Shown: in pieces, positions 37,187 through 48,299 of the stretch
Layout of the letters: each line of letters opens with the position of its first letter
Numbering within the stretch: position 1 is the first letter of the stretch
Source: Paragonimus skrjabini miyazakii
Lineage: Eukaryota > Platyhelminthes > Trematoda > Plagiorchiida > Troglotrematidae
Length of the DNA: 64,000 nucleotides
Direction of reading: 5' to 3'
Assembly: GCA_014338405.1 (NCBI GenBank)
Contig: JTDE01022144.1
Span: forward strand, 28,255-92,254
Program-made: the position numbers and the translations under genes
The notes under the pieces: generated by a model
What the model saw: only the letters and a program-made list of their open reading frames with translations
Databases searched by the model: none
What the model was told of the DNA's origin: nothing

Positions 37187-37494
37187 TGAAACACTACGTA
37201 ATTATGCCCATATGAAGGTAGTTTTGGCCGCCATTTTGAAGTTGAACACTTTCGCTTACGTTCGACCACTGACGGCCGAAAACTCTCTCAGGATGTACCA
37301 TTTCGAATGTATATGGCAATTCATATTGATTCCATACTTCCACTAGTATGCAATTGCTGATATCTATGTATTTTGTATTATAGAAACATTGCCGAGCTGT
37401 TTCGTGATCGTTATCAATTTAACTTGACCTCAGGATGTTAAGTTTTAGTGGCATTCAGATGGTCTCTAATGTAAAATGCAGAGCAGACCTTACA
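37187..37494 (+). repeat. 5' LTR of the BEL/Pao element
   Basis: It is similar to 42552-42710. Both copies start TGA, share ATATGAAGG and GAGTTGAACACTTTC-type blocks near the start, and share a GTGG(C/T)A(T/C)TCA...GTAAAA(T/C)GCAGAGCA block that ends in TACA. The 5' copy is 308 bp. TACAGT lies immediately left (37181-37186) and again at the right end of the other LTR, a possible but ambiguous target-site duplication. Confidence 0.75.
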
Positions 37495-37779
37495 AATATG
37501 TTTGAAACCGTCTCGGCAAACAGAACACATCTACACGTGGGAACTTTCTCTGCACAGAGACAGAGTTGGAGGTAGAGCTGGCGAAACTTCATATACAAGA
37601 ATTAAAAAAACGGACACAACTTGGAAAAAGGACACGGCAGCGATCAACGCTAACAAAGGTGGAAAATAACGTAGACCTCTGGGTGATCTAAATAAGTCGT
37701 CTTTTGAAACACCAGTCTTTAGTCGTGCGACTGAACATCAGACAGACCCGCCCAGGCGATAAATACAACGATTTGCTGG

Positions 37780-38593
37780 CAAACCTGAGTCATACTGGTC
37801 GTTTACTAAAGCATTCGAATCAGTTGTCGACAATAGGAAGAACGATAACCAAGCCGGACTGGATTGCCTAATACAATATTGTGATGGACCTGCGAAAGCC
37901 TCGATTCAACATCCTACGATTCTCGACGAGGACCGGGGCTATCAGGTCGCTAAGAAAAATTTTCGGGAACGGTTTAAACAAAATCACATGGTGGTGAAAG
38001 CACATTCTAATGGACTTTTGGACGGTCCGCGTCTAACTGACGACTCTGCAGCATTAATCCAATTGGCTCAGCAGATAGTATCTGAAGTAACGCTCCGACA
38101 ACAGAATTACGATTCTGACCTTAATGCAAACAGGACGAATAAAACGACTGTTCGGAGGTTACCTACCGAATTGCAGTTTCGATGAGTGGACAAGACAGCA
38201 ATCATAACTCGTCAAAATCGTGAACTACAGTTCGCCGACCTAACACGATTTGTGGGAGAACGTGTTGATGCCGCTTGCATGAGATACGGCAAGCTGGCAA
38301 TAAGCCTCAAGTCTGAGCCACACGACGGTCCCAGTCAGATGAAGGCACGATCGAACCCAGTTGGCATCAGGAGGAACACTCATATTGTGCAAAGTGACAG
38401 TTCTCGTCTTTGTTGTTCTATTTGCGAGGACACTCATTATCTTGATCAGTGCCCACTATTTCTTAGTAAGTCGACAGAGCAGTGGTTTGAGGTCGTAGGA
38501 ACTAGGAAGTTATGTCTCCAGTGTTTGAAAACCAACTACTTGGCTGTGGATTGTAGGTCAAATAGGAGTTGCAGCACCCAGGGATGTGGATGA
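37780..38593 (+). pseudogene. BEL/Pao gag region
   Basis: The plus frames give ESYWSFTKAFESVVDNRK and CLIQYCDGPAKASIQHPTIL, matching the conserved Pao-type gag fold (FDGNPxxYWxFxxAFE, then L..C.G.A...I). The frame 38186-38593 then ends in two zinc-knuckle-like clusters: CSICEDTHYLDQCPLF, and CLQCLKTNYLAVDC with SNRSC. BEL gag coats the RNA genome of the element. A stop at 38183 separates the two frames, so the polyprotein is broken. Confidence 0.85.
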
Positions 38594-38699
38594 AAACAGC
38601 ACCGCCTACTATACTCTGACTCACCTGCTGCTGTCGCTGAAGAACCATCTATCGTTACTAGCCACCATACAGTTGAATTTCACCTCTATGATATACCTC

Positions 38700-38840
38700 A
38701 GACGTCTACAGATAGATGTCATGTTGCTTTAGCCATTGTTTCTGTTACCATACGTTACGCAGAGAATATCGTTCAAACTTGTGCATTTCTAGACAACGAA
38801 TCGGATTGCACCCTTTTCGATAAGCTTTGGAATTAATGGA
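38700..38840 (+). pseudogene. BEL/Pao aspartic protease remnant
   Basis: The plus frame reads HVALAIVSVTIRYAENIVQT followed by CAFLDNESDCTLF. In Pao proteases this strand is followed by LLDSGSDTTLI; here the catalytic D-S-G has become D-N-E, and a TAA follows shortly. The enzyme would normally cut the gag-pol polyprotein. Confidence 0.7.
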
Positions 38841-39078
38841 AAACAGAGACAACTCAGACTGTGTACACTTAACTGAGAGACCATATCTGAATCGGTAGCC
38901 GTTGAGTTCGACGTTACTTTCATCGATCCTAAGACAGTCATTAACATTGAACAAGCGTGATCAGTGAAGACGTCACCTACGTTACTTACAAATACTCAGC
39001 AGTTATTATCATGACCGTATCTACGGAACATATCGTTCGGCCCATACTCCAACTTCAACACCAATGTTTTGATCGAAT

Positions 39079-40174
39079 GTGACGTCCAAGAAGCTCAATG
39101 GGTCATTGATTAGCGAAAGGGAAAGGAACGAACGGTATACGATTAAGACGGTCCTAGGGTGGATACTGTTGGACCCAATTGGTAGGTCAGTCAACGCGCA
39201 GACGGCAATGAACTTTATAAGTACTGATGCATTACAAGATAACTTGGGAGGATTGTACCAACAGAATTTTGTCGACGTCTGTGGATTATCGTCAGGCTAA
39301 TGGGATAATGGAGACTTCAATACACCTAACTGATGATCATTACGAAGTAGCCCTTCCTTGGTGTCCGGGGTACTTACTTCGTCTTGACAACAGGTCCACT
39401 GCACTAAAGCGCTTGCACATGCTACGACAGCGCTTTATGAACTGTGGTGGTTTGGCACAGCACTATTCCCATGTAATGGATGAGTACATTAGTCGGGGCC
39501 ATGCCGAGTAGGCTCCTGAGGACGGGACAGCTTGTTGTCGATGGTATCTACCTCACCATCTCGTGTTCCATCCTGCTAATCCACAGAAGTTGCGAATTGT
39601 CGTCGACTGCGCAGCAAGGTATGCAGATAAATCTCCACGTGACTAGCAGATGTCCGAGCCGGGTCTAACGAATTCCCTAGTTGGTGTGTTGCTAAGATTT
39701 CGACAAGAGATGACTGCAGTTATGTCAGACATCGAAGCAACGTTTCACCAAGTTCGCGTATTAGAGAAAGACCGCGATACGTTCAGATTTCTTTGGTGGT
39801 CGGACGCTGAGATGCACGGCTCTCCGACAGAATACCGCATGTAAGTTAATCTATTCGGCGATAGTTAGTCTCCCAGTTATGCTACGTTTGGTTTGAGAAG
39901 AACCACTTCAGGCAACGCCACTTATTATGACGCAGATACTTTGCGCATCACAAAGAAGAGCAACTGTATAATCGGTACAACGACCGTTGATAGCGCTAGA
40001 CGTTCCGCCAATCAGCTAAAGACCCTATTGGCGAGAGGTGGCTTCAATCTCACGAAGCGGACAAGTAACGATGGGAGGCTACTATCAATGCTACCAAAAT
40101 CGGAACATACGGTACCAACACAACCACTTAATCTCCGTGAACCCAATACGCAGAGGGCATTAGGGTTGAAGTGA
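39079..40174 (+). pseudogene. BEL/Pao reverse transcriptase remnant
   Basis: Frames in order give TIKTVLGWILLDPIG (conserved LGWILxGP), then HYEVALPWCPGYLLRLDNRS with ALKRLHMLRQRFM, then SDIEATFHQVRVLEKDRDTF and RFLWW (the first catalytic aspartate block), and finally ARRSANQLKTLLARGGFNLT. Between the last two, where YVDD should stand, the sequence reads through TLRITKKSNCI, so the active site is lost. Frames shift at about 39300, 39500, 39650 and 39850. Order and spacing are those of Pao/Sinbad-like elements. Confidence 0.88.
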
Positions 40175-40189
40175 GATCTCACGAATGAT

Positions 40190-40963
40190 GCTTACAAGAT
40201 CTATGTTCGGCCGATGGACAAGCCGTTCACTCGAAGGCACAAACTTGCCTGTGTTTCTTCGATCCACGATCCAACCGGATACATTGCGCCTGTTACACTG
40301 ATTGCCCGATGGATACTCCAGTGACCGTGTAGGCTGCACGTCTAAATGAAGGTGGAAAACTAGTTGACAAAGTGGATCACGACACTACCATGCCTCAAAT
40401 AGTTTTGTTCGTAAAGGTGCGTTAAACCCAGCGGAATAGAACGCTGTAGTGATTTCAAGCTGCATATCTTTAGCGACGCTTCTCAGACAAGCTATGATGC
40501 AGTTGTTTATTTTGTGACGTCCGAAGACTACCAGATTAAACACTGACAATGGCGAAAGCTCAAATAGCTCCGATTCGTTTAACAAGTATGTCTCGGTTGG
40601 AGTTGGTGGCAGCTGTGGTTGCGGTTAAATTGGCTCAGCAGATACAGCGTGAGTTGGAATTGCCAGTTGAAATTTATTACGTTTTGAACTGACTTAATGA
40701 ACGTTTTGCACAATGAGCTAAATTCATTCAAGCGATTCCAGACCTTCTTCGCTAGTCGGTTGGCCACCATTCACGAAGCTTCTTCATCAGAGCAATGGCG
40801 CTACGTTGACACAAAACGCAACCCAACAGATCGTGTATCGTGCGACATCTATACCCACGAATCTCGGAAGCTGGACCGATGGTTACATGGCCCTGAATTA
40901 CTACAAAGTAAGGAAAATGAATGGCCATGTCCTACTGAAAACGGACATGATAAAAGACATTAA
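40190..40963 (+). pseudogene. BEL/Pao RNase H and linker remnant
   Basis: Broken frames include HIFSDASQTSYDAVVYF (SDAS is the RNase H aspartate motif), then FKRFQTFFASRLATIHEASS and EQWRYVDTKRNPTDRVSC, closely matching the Pao segment FxANRVATIHExS..xQWRYVxxKxNPAD, and then WLHGPELLQSKENEWP. Several stops lie between blocks. Confidence 0.85.
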
Positions 40964-41041
40964 ACACGTGTGAAATGCTGCCACTATCCGAACCCTAGAC
41001 CATTCACATTCCTTTACGTCGAGTTTTGAGGATATCACATC

Positions 41042-42427
41042 GTGAAACAAACTACTACGAACGGTCGCACGGTTTCTTCGTACAAGCAGTTTGTGTCTAA
41101 AAGAGGACAGATGGTCCGTACAGGAAGACTGACCACTTCAGAAATTTACGAAGCAACGAACGAGATATGCAGGCTAATGCAGCAACAAGCATTTTATTCA
41201 GAGTTGGAGAAACTTTGGACCCACTAGTACAGTAAAGAGACAACAAAAGTACATCTTGAATCGATCCAGAAAGCCCTTCGTAGTGGTCGCGACCTGCTTC
41301 AAGGGCTGAATCCATTTTCACTCAATAGTATCTTACGTGTAAGTGGACGATTGCAGCAAGCTCCTTTACGTTACGATGCAAAGCATCCGATCATTCTACC
41401 TGCGAAGCACTTTGTTACTATCACATCAACGGTTATATGCGACTAAGTTGTTCTGTTGGTCATACGACAACGACACTAGGTAACAACAGCCAACAGGATG
41501 ATCAATGTCGCCGATGGTTCTCCCAACCGTGCCAACAGGCCATGGCTCCACTCCCCGCCGATCGAATTGCGATGAACGTATACCCAATCACTACCACCGG
41601 AGCTGCTTATTTTGCACCTAGTTGTGTTAAACGATGACAGAAAGTAGAAACGTTATGGCTGTCTTTTTACGTGTTTCAGAACGAGGGCGATACACACTGA
41701 AAAGGCACACTCGTTGAATACTAATTTATTCTGATATGCCTTCAATCAGTTCGTTGCCAGACGAGGCTATCCGCGAAGACTATGCAGTGACAACGGGACG
41801 AATTTTACGGGAGCAGCTGGGGATGTTAAGAAATTGCTGCGGACGTGAAATGAAGAGAAAATATCCAAAACCGTTATAGCTCGGGGTTGTGACTGGATGT
41901 TCAACTTACCGAAAGCATAGTGTCAGACGAGGTTTTGCATATCACACATCTAGAGATTAAAGGGATTCTCAACGACCGACCTCTGGTCAAACGAATAAAT
42001 GACCTCGATGACCAGTATGTTCTAAAACCAAGTAAATCACTAATGTTTAAGGCAATCCTTTCGTACCGGTAGCTGTAGTGGCCAACGAAAGTCGGTCCCA
42101 CAGGCGGTGGCGAGTGGCTCAATATCTAACGGGCGTATTTTGCAGCGAATGGCTGAAGTGTTATGCACTTAAGCTGCAGGCTATTCGGCGGTGACAACTC
42201 ACTAAGCCCAATCTAGAGGGATAAATCTTGTGCTACTTCTAGAACTTGGCGCCCCAATAGATCATTGGTCAAAGGGTATTAACGAAGAGACGCCTGAAGG
42301 TCAAGATGGACTGGTGAGAGACGTCATCGTGAGGATATTCAATGAACAATTCCAGAGAGACGTGAGACAGCTGTGTAAACTCGAAGGCCACCTTGTACTT
42401 TCTAACCCGGAGCAAAACCATGACTGA
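41042..42427 (+). pseudogene. BEL/Pao integrase remnant
   Basis: The zinc-binding region is suggested by LTTSEIYEATNEICRLMQQQ, then LRVSGRLQQAPLRYDAKHPI. The core reads PLPADRIAMNVYPITTTGAA followed by YFAP, where active integrases have GVDYFGP, so the first catalytic aspartate is replaced by alanine. Later, near 41750, a block like RGYP...SDNGTNF is visible across a frameshift, and ARGCDWMFNLP matches W.FNPP. The frame 42230-42427 is the C-terminal tail. The enzyme is inactive. Confidence 0.82.
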
Positions 42428-42551
42428 AACGTCTCACATCACTTCATGTGCTGAAACTGCTGTGGTTTTACACACACGAATCCTGGAGGGAGTATAACAT
42501 TAGTTTGAACGTTCTCTTTACTCGCCGCCTACTCCCCTCCTGTGAGTAATA

Positions 42552-42710
42552 TGACTGGTGATATAATTACGTCTATATGAAGGTCGACTTGACCCCCATC
42601 TTGGAGTTGAACACTTTCTGTATATGGCCGACCAGTGGCCTGAATTCGGAGTGCCAAGTTATAGTGGTACTCAAGTGACCTCTAAAGTAAAACGCAGAGC
42701 ATACTCTACA
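42552..42710 (+). repeat. 3' LTR of the BEL/Pao element, internally deleted
   Basis: The two ends of the 308 bp left LTR are present but about 150 bp between the GGCC(G/T)GAA region and the GTTATAGTGG block are missing. Divergence from the left LTR is substantial, so the insertion is old. Confidence 0.7.
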
Positions 42711-42919
42711 GTAAGCATGGAGGTTTATGCGATCGATTTCATGTCAATCCTCATTAGTCATTCTCAGCCTTAAAACGTACTCGTGGGCACAAGGGCTCGG
42801 GCTGCTGTTGATTCTGACAATGGTCCACGAAGTTGCTGAGTAGTAAACAGGTACAAAAGTGCAGCAGAAGAAAAGAAAGAAACAGACAAAAGTGATCGAT
42901 TTTCACGAAAAAGAAGTCA

Positions 42920-43135
42920 ATGAGTTTGCGGATACAGACTTACCATTGATTGCGACACAATACCAGGTCAAGCGGCATTTCTAACCAGTGGGTGGTCGTA
43001 AACTCCCTAACAGGGTAGGCGAAATCAGCCAACCTTGTCCAGCGGAACGGCCAAGGCTTTAATAGTCCGTGACCATTGTTATGCACTTGTATCTTTTCCT
43101 TCGTCTGCATTATTCATCACGTTCCCTAGTTTGCA
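42920..43135 (-). pseudogene. LINE C-terminal fragment beside the assembly gap
   Basis: The bases 42925-43000 align with 33315-33385 of the other LINE (blocks such as GGATACAG, CCATTGA.TG.CGCACA and TT.C.AACCAG). On the minus strand this corresponds to the WLETL...QWR segment, here badly decayed. It reaches close to the run of Ns. Confidence 0.5.
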
Positions 43136-43235
43136 NNNNNNNNNNNNNNNNNNNNNNNNNNNNNNNNNNNNNNNNNNNNNNNNNNNNNNNNNNNNNNNNN
43201 NNNNNNNNNNNNNNNNNNNNNNNNNNNNNNNNNNN
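43136..43235. other. Assembly gap, 100 N
   Basis: There are exactly 100 Ns, the conventional placeholder for a scaffold gap of unknown size. Linkage across it is a matter of assembly. Confidence 0.99.
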
Positions 43236-44376
43236 CAGAGGCAGCTGCCGATATCTACCGACTGGGACTGGGTTGATAGTGTAGTTGGTGCCAAAGATGT
43301 TCTATATATCCATGAATAAATAATGGGTCCAAACCTTTCCAACAAAGTTCCTTCAAGTTACGTTGTGCGAGTTACTCTCTGCTTGTGACTCAGGAGTTAT
43401 GATAGCTTCTGAGCACTTAACTCGGTTGAACTGAGAAATTGTGTAGTAAGGTGTCAGTCAGAAAAGCTTCCTACTTATTAGACTACTATTAGACCCGCCC
43501 ACTGAGTTTACTCGGATCCTGCAATTGCAGAATATCGACCATGAGATGCAGTTGTAAGGCGCCAACCAGGTGATGTAGCTTATTTAATTCTGTGATGAAA
43601 TTGTGTAATACGAACATGATCGAGCAACTTAGCTCCAAGGGTTCTTCTCCTTAAGTAGGACGATTGAGATAAAAGAAGCGTTGACCGGGGCGTTTAGAGA
43701 GGAAAAACGATGTTTCTGCGGAATATTTCTTAAGTAACACTAACAATTAAATTAAAGAGATGTGCTGAAAATAAACTATGTGCATAAAATATACCTTTTA
43801 TTAAAAATTTATTAAAATTTTGTAAGGCCCACGACCTTGATTCGGATATGCATCAGAGATCATCAAGCTAGTTCTAGACGTGGAATATAAATGCGAATGA
43901 TAGGGAGGTCGAACCTGTATTCCACGAAAAATATAACTGATATTGCACGAGACCAACCGAGAGTGACAAACAAACCTAGCCAAAAAAGCTTGGAATCAAG
44001 TCGTCGGGCCCACCGATAAGACGAAAGTGTGTAGCCCCACCGGTGCACTTAAATGAACATACATACAGACAATCAAGCGTGGTGCATCTAGCGAATGGCA
44101 AGCAAGTCACTAATATCCTGTTCCTGAGGCTGTCTTTGCTGTTGCTGATGGACATTATACTATTACTTGATTTCCTGTTACACTTGTTCGACCGACCAGC
44201 CATGTTCATTTCCGCCACATTGAATCAGTAGATTGCTGCTTTATGATTGGTCTGTTGTCACACTGGTCATACTTGTAGTTATCATGAGACTCGTTTTGCT
44301 CCTGTATTGAGTTTACACTCCCACGTGTTACATGATTAGTAGGGTATGGTAAGATGAGCAATGAAAGCCAGTATTA
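43236..44376. other. Non-coding stretch, no gene supported
   Basis: Short frames on both strands, with no recognisable repeat or RNA gene. Confidence 0.4.
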
Positions 44377-44855
44377 CCGATGAGTAGTCAGGGATTTGGT
44401 TAATTTCAAGTTGAACATCACTCAAAATTGATCGCAGATTTCGCATTCCCATAGACTTTCCAGTCAGTCCCTTTCGAACAACAGAAGTACTAGACTCGAG
44501 TGTCGCTTTCGTTGGAGCTCGTCAGTAGTGCATATTCTTGTCACTGCCGTCTCCTATCGAGACGACCGGGCAACCTGATCACAACTCACAAGCGAAAGTG
44601 GTTGAACGTTCACATATGATAATTCGGTCGTGACTAATGTGAGGTGAATGGCGCAGTGGTAAATACGATTGCCTCCTGTAGGCGTGGCCGGAATTCTAGT
44701 CCCGGCAGTGACGATGATATGCACTACTGACGAGCTCTAATGTGTGCGAAACTTTAGTCTAGTGCTTCTGTTGTTCGGAAAGGGCCGACTGCAGAGTCTA
44801 TGGGTATGCAACGGCTGTAATCAATTGTGGGTCATGTTCAGCTTGAAAATAACCA
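44377..44855. repeat. Inverted pair of hammerhead-SINE copies
   Basis: The left arm (44377-44552) is a minus-strand copy running from the 3' terminus to just beyond the hammerhead, whose GAAA is mutated to GACA. The right arm (about 44553-44855) is a near full-length plus copy with 5' leader, A box TGGCGCAGTGG (44649-44659), B box region (44690-44702), hammerhead and body. The arms carry different mutations, so this is probably one insertion next to another rather than a duplication. Confidence 0.88.
44721..44765 (+). ncRNA. Hammerhead ribozyme, type I, intact core
   Basis: Helix I is formed by GCACTA (44721-44726) and TAGTGC (44760-44765). The core is CTGACGA (44727-44733) and GAAA (44748-44751). 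Stem II is GCTC (44734-44737) with GTGC (44744-44747), with one mismatch. Helix III is a two-pair hairpin CT-TT-AG (44752-44757), after which TC places the predicted cleavage after 44759. Short helix III and an open helix I match retroelement-associated hammerheads such as schistosome Sm-alpha. Confidence 0.85.
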
Positions 44856-44859
44856 GTAT

Positions 44860-45189
44860 TTTTGGAAGAAGTGCATCGTACAAAAAAAGACCGAGGATAA
44901 ATTCAAGTCAATGCATATTTGGACTAATATATAAAACTGACTATAGACGTTGTGTATAACCCTATTCCCGTTTTATATGTCCTTTTATATGCCTCATGAG
45001 AATCACCGGACACAGCTCTTTTCAACCTTGACGTTTTATAAATACTGTGGGTATAGTGACAGAACATTACATATTCGCAGTTTGTGGAAAGTTTGCTGCA
45101 TTTTAGATCAAAGCGCTCTCACAATCTGTGTACATTTGTTGGTTCCGGAATAGTGAAATTTCGCTCCACCCCTTCTTTATCCCACTCGA
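44860..45189. other. Non-coding stretch, no gene supported
   Basis: AT-rich sequence with two unrecognised plus-strand frames (44744-44959, 44950-45153). Nothing else was seen. Confidence 0.4.
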
Positions 45190-45512
45190 CAGCCTGATAT
45201 TTAATCTTTACAGTCCATTTTTGTTTTACTGAATGTTCTACTAATCGTCTGCTGGGTGGACAGTCATTCCTAACCTGACCTGCTCGCGTGAAGGTTCATC
45301 CGTGGCCTCGCCTGCTCAGTTTGGAACCCATTGATTTTGCTGAACGATGCTGTGGCGGTAAACGATTGAAGTTTGGCTGTTATAGTGTCTTATACATTCG
45401 TTTAATAGTATCATAGAAATATTTGGGTTTAGTCTTGTTTTTAAGTTAAGGATTCGTTTCTGGGCCACGTGTAACTCAACGACCAGACGTTGATCGTTGC
45501 AGTCAGTTACTG
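45190..45512 (+). repeat. Unclassified dispersed repeat, copy 2
   Basis: This is the partner of 27480-27805 in the same orientation. Similarity is strongest between 45320 and 45500. There is no coding content. Confidence 0.65.
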
Positions 45513-46044
45513 AACGGATCGTTGCGAAACTTCAATACACTAACTGTTTTTCTTGTCCGAGAATCCTTATTATCGCGATGTCACTGGATAGGTCAACAAT
45601 GTGACCGTTAAAATTCGAACTATTGAGGATAAATTATAGATGAACCGTGTTGTTTTGGCGATGATGTAGTCATATATAACCTGACTGCTGAATAATAGAT
45701 TTTTTCCTATTTATTAATCGCCAGATGGAGTGTTTCACGATTTATGCAACACCTTGTATAATGAACCTACTGAAGAGCTGATTAGGACCGCATCCAAAAC
45801 AGTGTGCAGAACACATCACCACGAACAAAACAGAGTTGTATTCATCAATTGCCATTATCCTTACTCAGATGATAAATATTTGATTGAATAATTACTTCGG
45901 TTTCGAACATCCAACCATGATTTCGCATTTCCAGAACTATTGAGGATTTTTTTTCTACCTCATGCTAACCAAATGTGTAATTGTGAGTTCATGCGTTTTG
46001 CATACATCCTACTCACAGATGTTTTGAGTAATCTATCTCAGATT
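45513..46044. other. Non-coding stretch, no gene supported
   Basis: Nothing recognised. Confidence 0.4.
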
Positions 46045-46440
46045 ACTGATGAGTAGTCGGGGATTTGGTTAATTTCAAGTTGAACATCACCCACAATTGA
46101 TCGCAGCTGTCGCATCCCCATAGACTTTCCAGTCGGCCCCTTTCAAACAGTAGAAGCACTAGACTCGAGTTTCGCTCTCATTGGAGCTCGTCAGTAGTGC
46201 ATATCCTAACCACTGCCGGGACTAGAACCACGGACACACTGTTCATTAGGCAATCGTGCTTACCACTGCGCCATTGACCTCACGTTAGGCACGACCGAAT
46301 TATCATATGTGAACGTTCAACCACTTTCGTTTGTGAGTAATGATCAGGTTGCCCGATCGTATCGAAATTGAGACACAGTAACTGTCCTGTTAACTCCAAT
46401 CGATAACCCCGCGATTAGGACTTCCTAGATAGTTCGAGAT
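46045..46440 (-). repeat. Near full-length hammerhead-SINE
   Basis: This is the best preserved copy. On the minus strand it reads 5' leader (46440-46290), A box (complement of 46263-46273, TGGCGCAGTGG), B box (complement of 46219-46229, GGTTCTAGTCC), hammerhead (46200-46156), body and 3' terminus at 46045 (ends CTACTCATCAG). The two boxes are an internal pol III promoter. Leader sequence up to about 46440 is shared with the copies at 48.5 and 55.5 kb, so the unit may be close to 400 bp. Confidence 0.9.
46156..46200 (-). ncRNA. Hammerhead ribozyme, type I, intact core with perfect stem II
   Basis: On the minus strand, helix I is GCACTA (46200-46195) with TAGTGC (46161-46156). CTGACGA is at 46194-46188. 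Stem II is GCTC (46187-46184) with GAGC (46177-46174), fully paired. GAAA is at 46173-46170. Helix III is CT-CG-AG (46169-46164), and TC (46163-46162) precedes the predicted cleavage site. All core nucleotides match the hammerhead consensus. Confidence 0.9.
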
Positions 46441-46444
46441 CTCC

Positions 46445-47675
46445 GATATCATTAAACCTACTAGGCGATATTTTAGATGTATGTATGGATCGGCAATGCA
46501 TTGATACCGTCTAAGTAGAGTCTAGGTTGATCAATATTTACATATATATATTTTATAACTTCCTCATTTTAATAACTTAGAAATTTCTGATCGTTTGGTC
46601 AAATACTTCTTCTACTTAACGTAACCCTTACTGAGTTTGTCAACCATCCTCTTTGTTTTTCAACTTTTTTGATGACTTTGCTTTTTGGAATTCTTTCAAC
46701 ATAATTTCGCGTTATATCCGTTTCTTATTTAGTATATAATGCAATAACAATTGCCCATTACATTTCGAATCCTTGTATTATTGGTGCCATTTCTTCTGTT
46801 TCTCCTTGACTAACATCCCAACAAGTTGTTTGTCATCCTAGCTAGGATGTTGTAAATAGAGTAAGGAACATTCATTTTTGTCTTGGAAAGATAGGCAGCT
46901 TAATTTCAGTCTGTCATTTGTCTAACTGTCCTGTGCTACAAGAGTTTACACAGGTGTGTGTGGATTTCTCTCGTGATACTCGGTAGCACTACTATGTAAT
47001 TTCGTGTGATCAGAACAGAACAAAGCATGTGCTGAAACCGATAACAATTCGGTTTTTTTGCATTGCTGGATGCACGAAAAGATAGTAGAAAACAATCACG
47101 TTTTCGGACTCAGAACGTTTTCTCAACGAATCAAACTCACTGTGATTGACAATGGAGGCTGAGATATTTCAGTCTTGTAAAATGGTGTATGTGGACCAGA
47201 TGACATAAATTTGACCATCACATAATTTGAATCTGGAAATTGACCACTTTTCTTGGCAAACTGTCTTGTGCAGGCAGTACAAACCAAAACACAAGTAGTG
47301 CAGAACAAACTACAGATGGCAGTTTACATATGCACGCACCCTTTGGATTCGGTTACCATAACGCTGTAATTTGGACGGGCAGGCTGCCAAAAATATACTG
47401 AACAAGACATTAGTCTCATACATAATGCTCCTGAGGAAAGCCGCTCAAGGTGGTTGGAACATATAATATCTTAACTTGTTTGTACTGTTCTGTGCTTCTA
47501 CAATGATCAATTAAAAACGGTAGTGCAGTGCTTCCGAAAGCGATTAATGGTGATTTATCACGCAAAGACAGGTGTGGTTGCTCACGTTTTAATTCGTCGA
47601 CATGTACTGATTAAAAGTTAAATCCCGTCAGTCTTAATTGGGAGGACTACTTTGGAACGTACTGTAACAATGATA
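46445..47675. other. AT-rich intergenic stretch upstream of the secreted-protein gene
   Basis: No coding region or repeat was recognised. The sequence ends at the TATA box described next. Confidence 0.4.
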
Positions 47676-47679
47676 AGGG

Positions 47680-47688
47680 TATATAAAT
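47680..47688 (+). promoter_or_regulatory. TATA box of the candidate secreted-protein gene
   Basis: TATATAAAT lies 49 bases before the ATG at 47737, leaving room for a start site about 30 bases downstream (near 47710) and a 5' UTR of roughly 25 bases. Its placement directly before a signal-peptide ATG supports a real promoter. Confidence 0.55.
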
Positions 47689-47736
47689 TGTTCGTTAAGT
47701 TATGTTCACAAGTTGCTGTCTTTACGAGCCATATTT

Positions 47737-47788
47737 ATGTTGTTGTCCGGCGCAATCACGGTGATCGTATTTGCTGTTATTATCCCAA
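47737..47788 (+). CDS. Candidate secreted protein, exon 1 (signal peptide)
   Basis: The exon encodes MLLSGAITVIVFAVIIP and the first base of a split codon, ending at a consensus donor (A/GTAAGT). The residues form a short hydrophobic core typical of a eukaryotic signal peptide, although the n-region lacks a basic residue. The one-base overhang is exactly complemented by the two-base start of the exon at 54119. It is too short for ordinary ORF listing; it was recognised by the TATA box, donor and phase. Confidence 0.5.
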
Positions 47789-48299
47789 GTAAGTCATTAG
47801 CAATTCTGAGCCTCATTTGTATGCTCGATAACATTTTGACTGACTTGGATGGAAAACAATTAGCTTGAAATAAACCAGCTTATTAACGTTTCTATGAGGC
47901 AATGTCTCAACCATCTTATTCCCCCGGAGTTTGCACTAGAAACATGATTGTGAGTAAAACTGTAATTCGTAACGCTGTAGCCCTTGTGAAGCATCATATA
48001 TATATATAGATGTCTGCTGGCTTTAAGCACAAGGATTGGCTAATCCGAAATCGAGTGCCACCTATCACACTCAAACAGTCAGATGATAAAAAGCAGTCAG
48101 ACGTGCGGTGTATCCTATATTTTGTTATTTTATTTGGATTCAATCCAAAATTGTGCTTCCTATGACGTTTAGCGCGAAGTATACATTAAATGCAGATTAT
48201 TGATTCTGATCACATGTGATGAGCACATACTTTCGCATTCACATGGACCTTTCAGACAACCACGATCGAAAACAGACATTCAACTTGGACCTTGGTTTT

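Noticed and set aside
36850..37269. 139-codon minus frame as a gene
   Set aside because: It runs antisense into the BEL/Pao LTR, has no recognised domain and no splice support.
43035..43319. Open frames spanning the N run
   Set aside because: They are open only because unknown bases contain no stop codons.
47998..48009. Short TA dinucleotide run as a functional repeat
   Set aside because: Six or so units in AT-rich intronic DNA; nothing distinguishes it from background.
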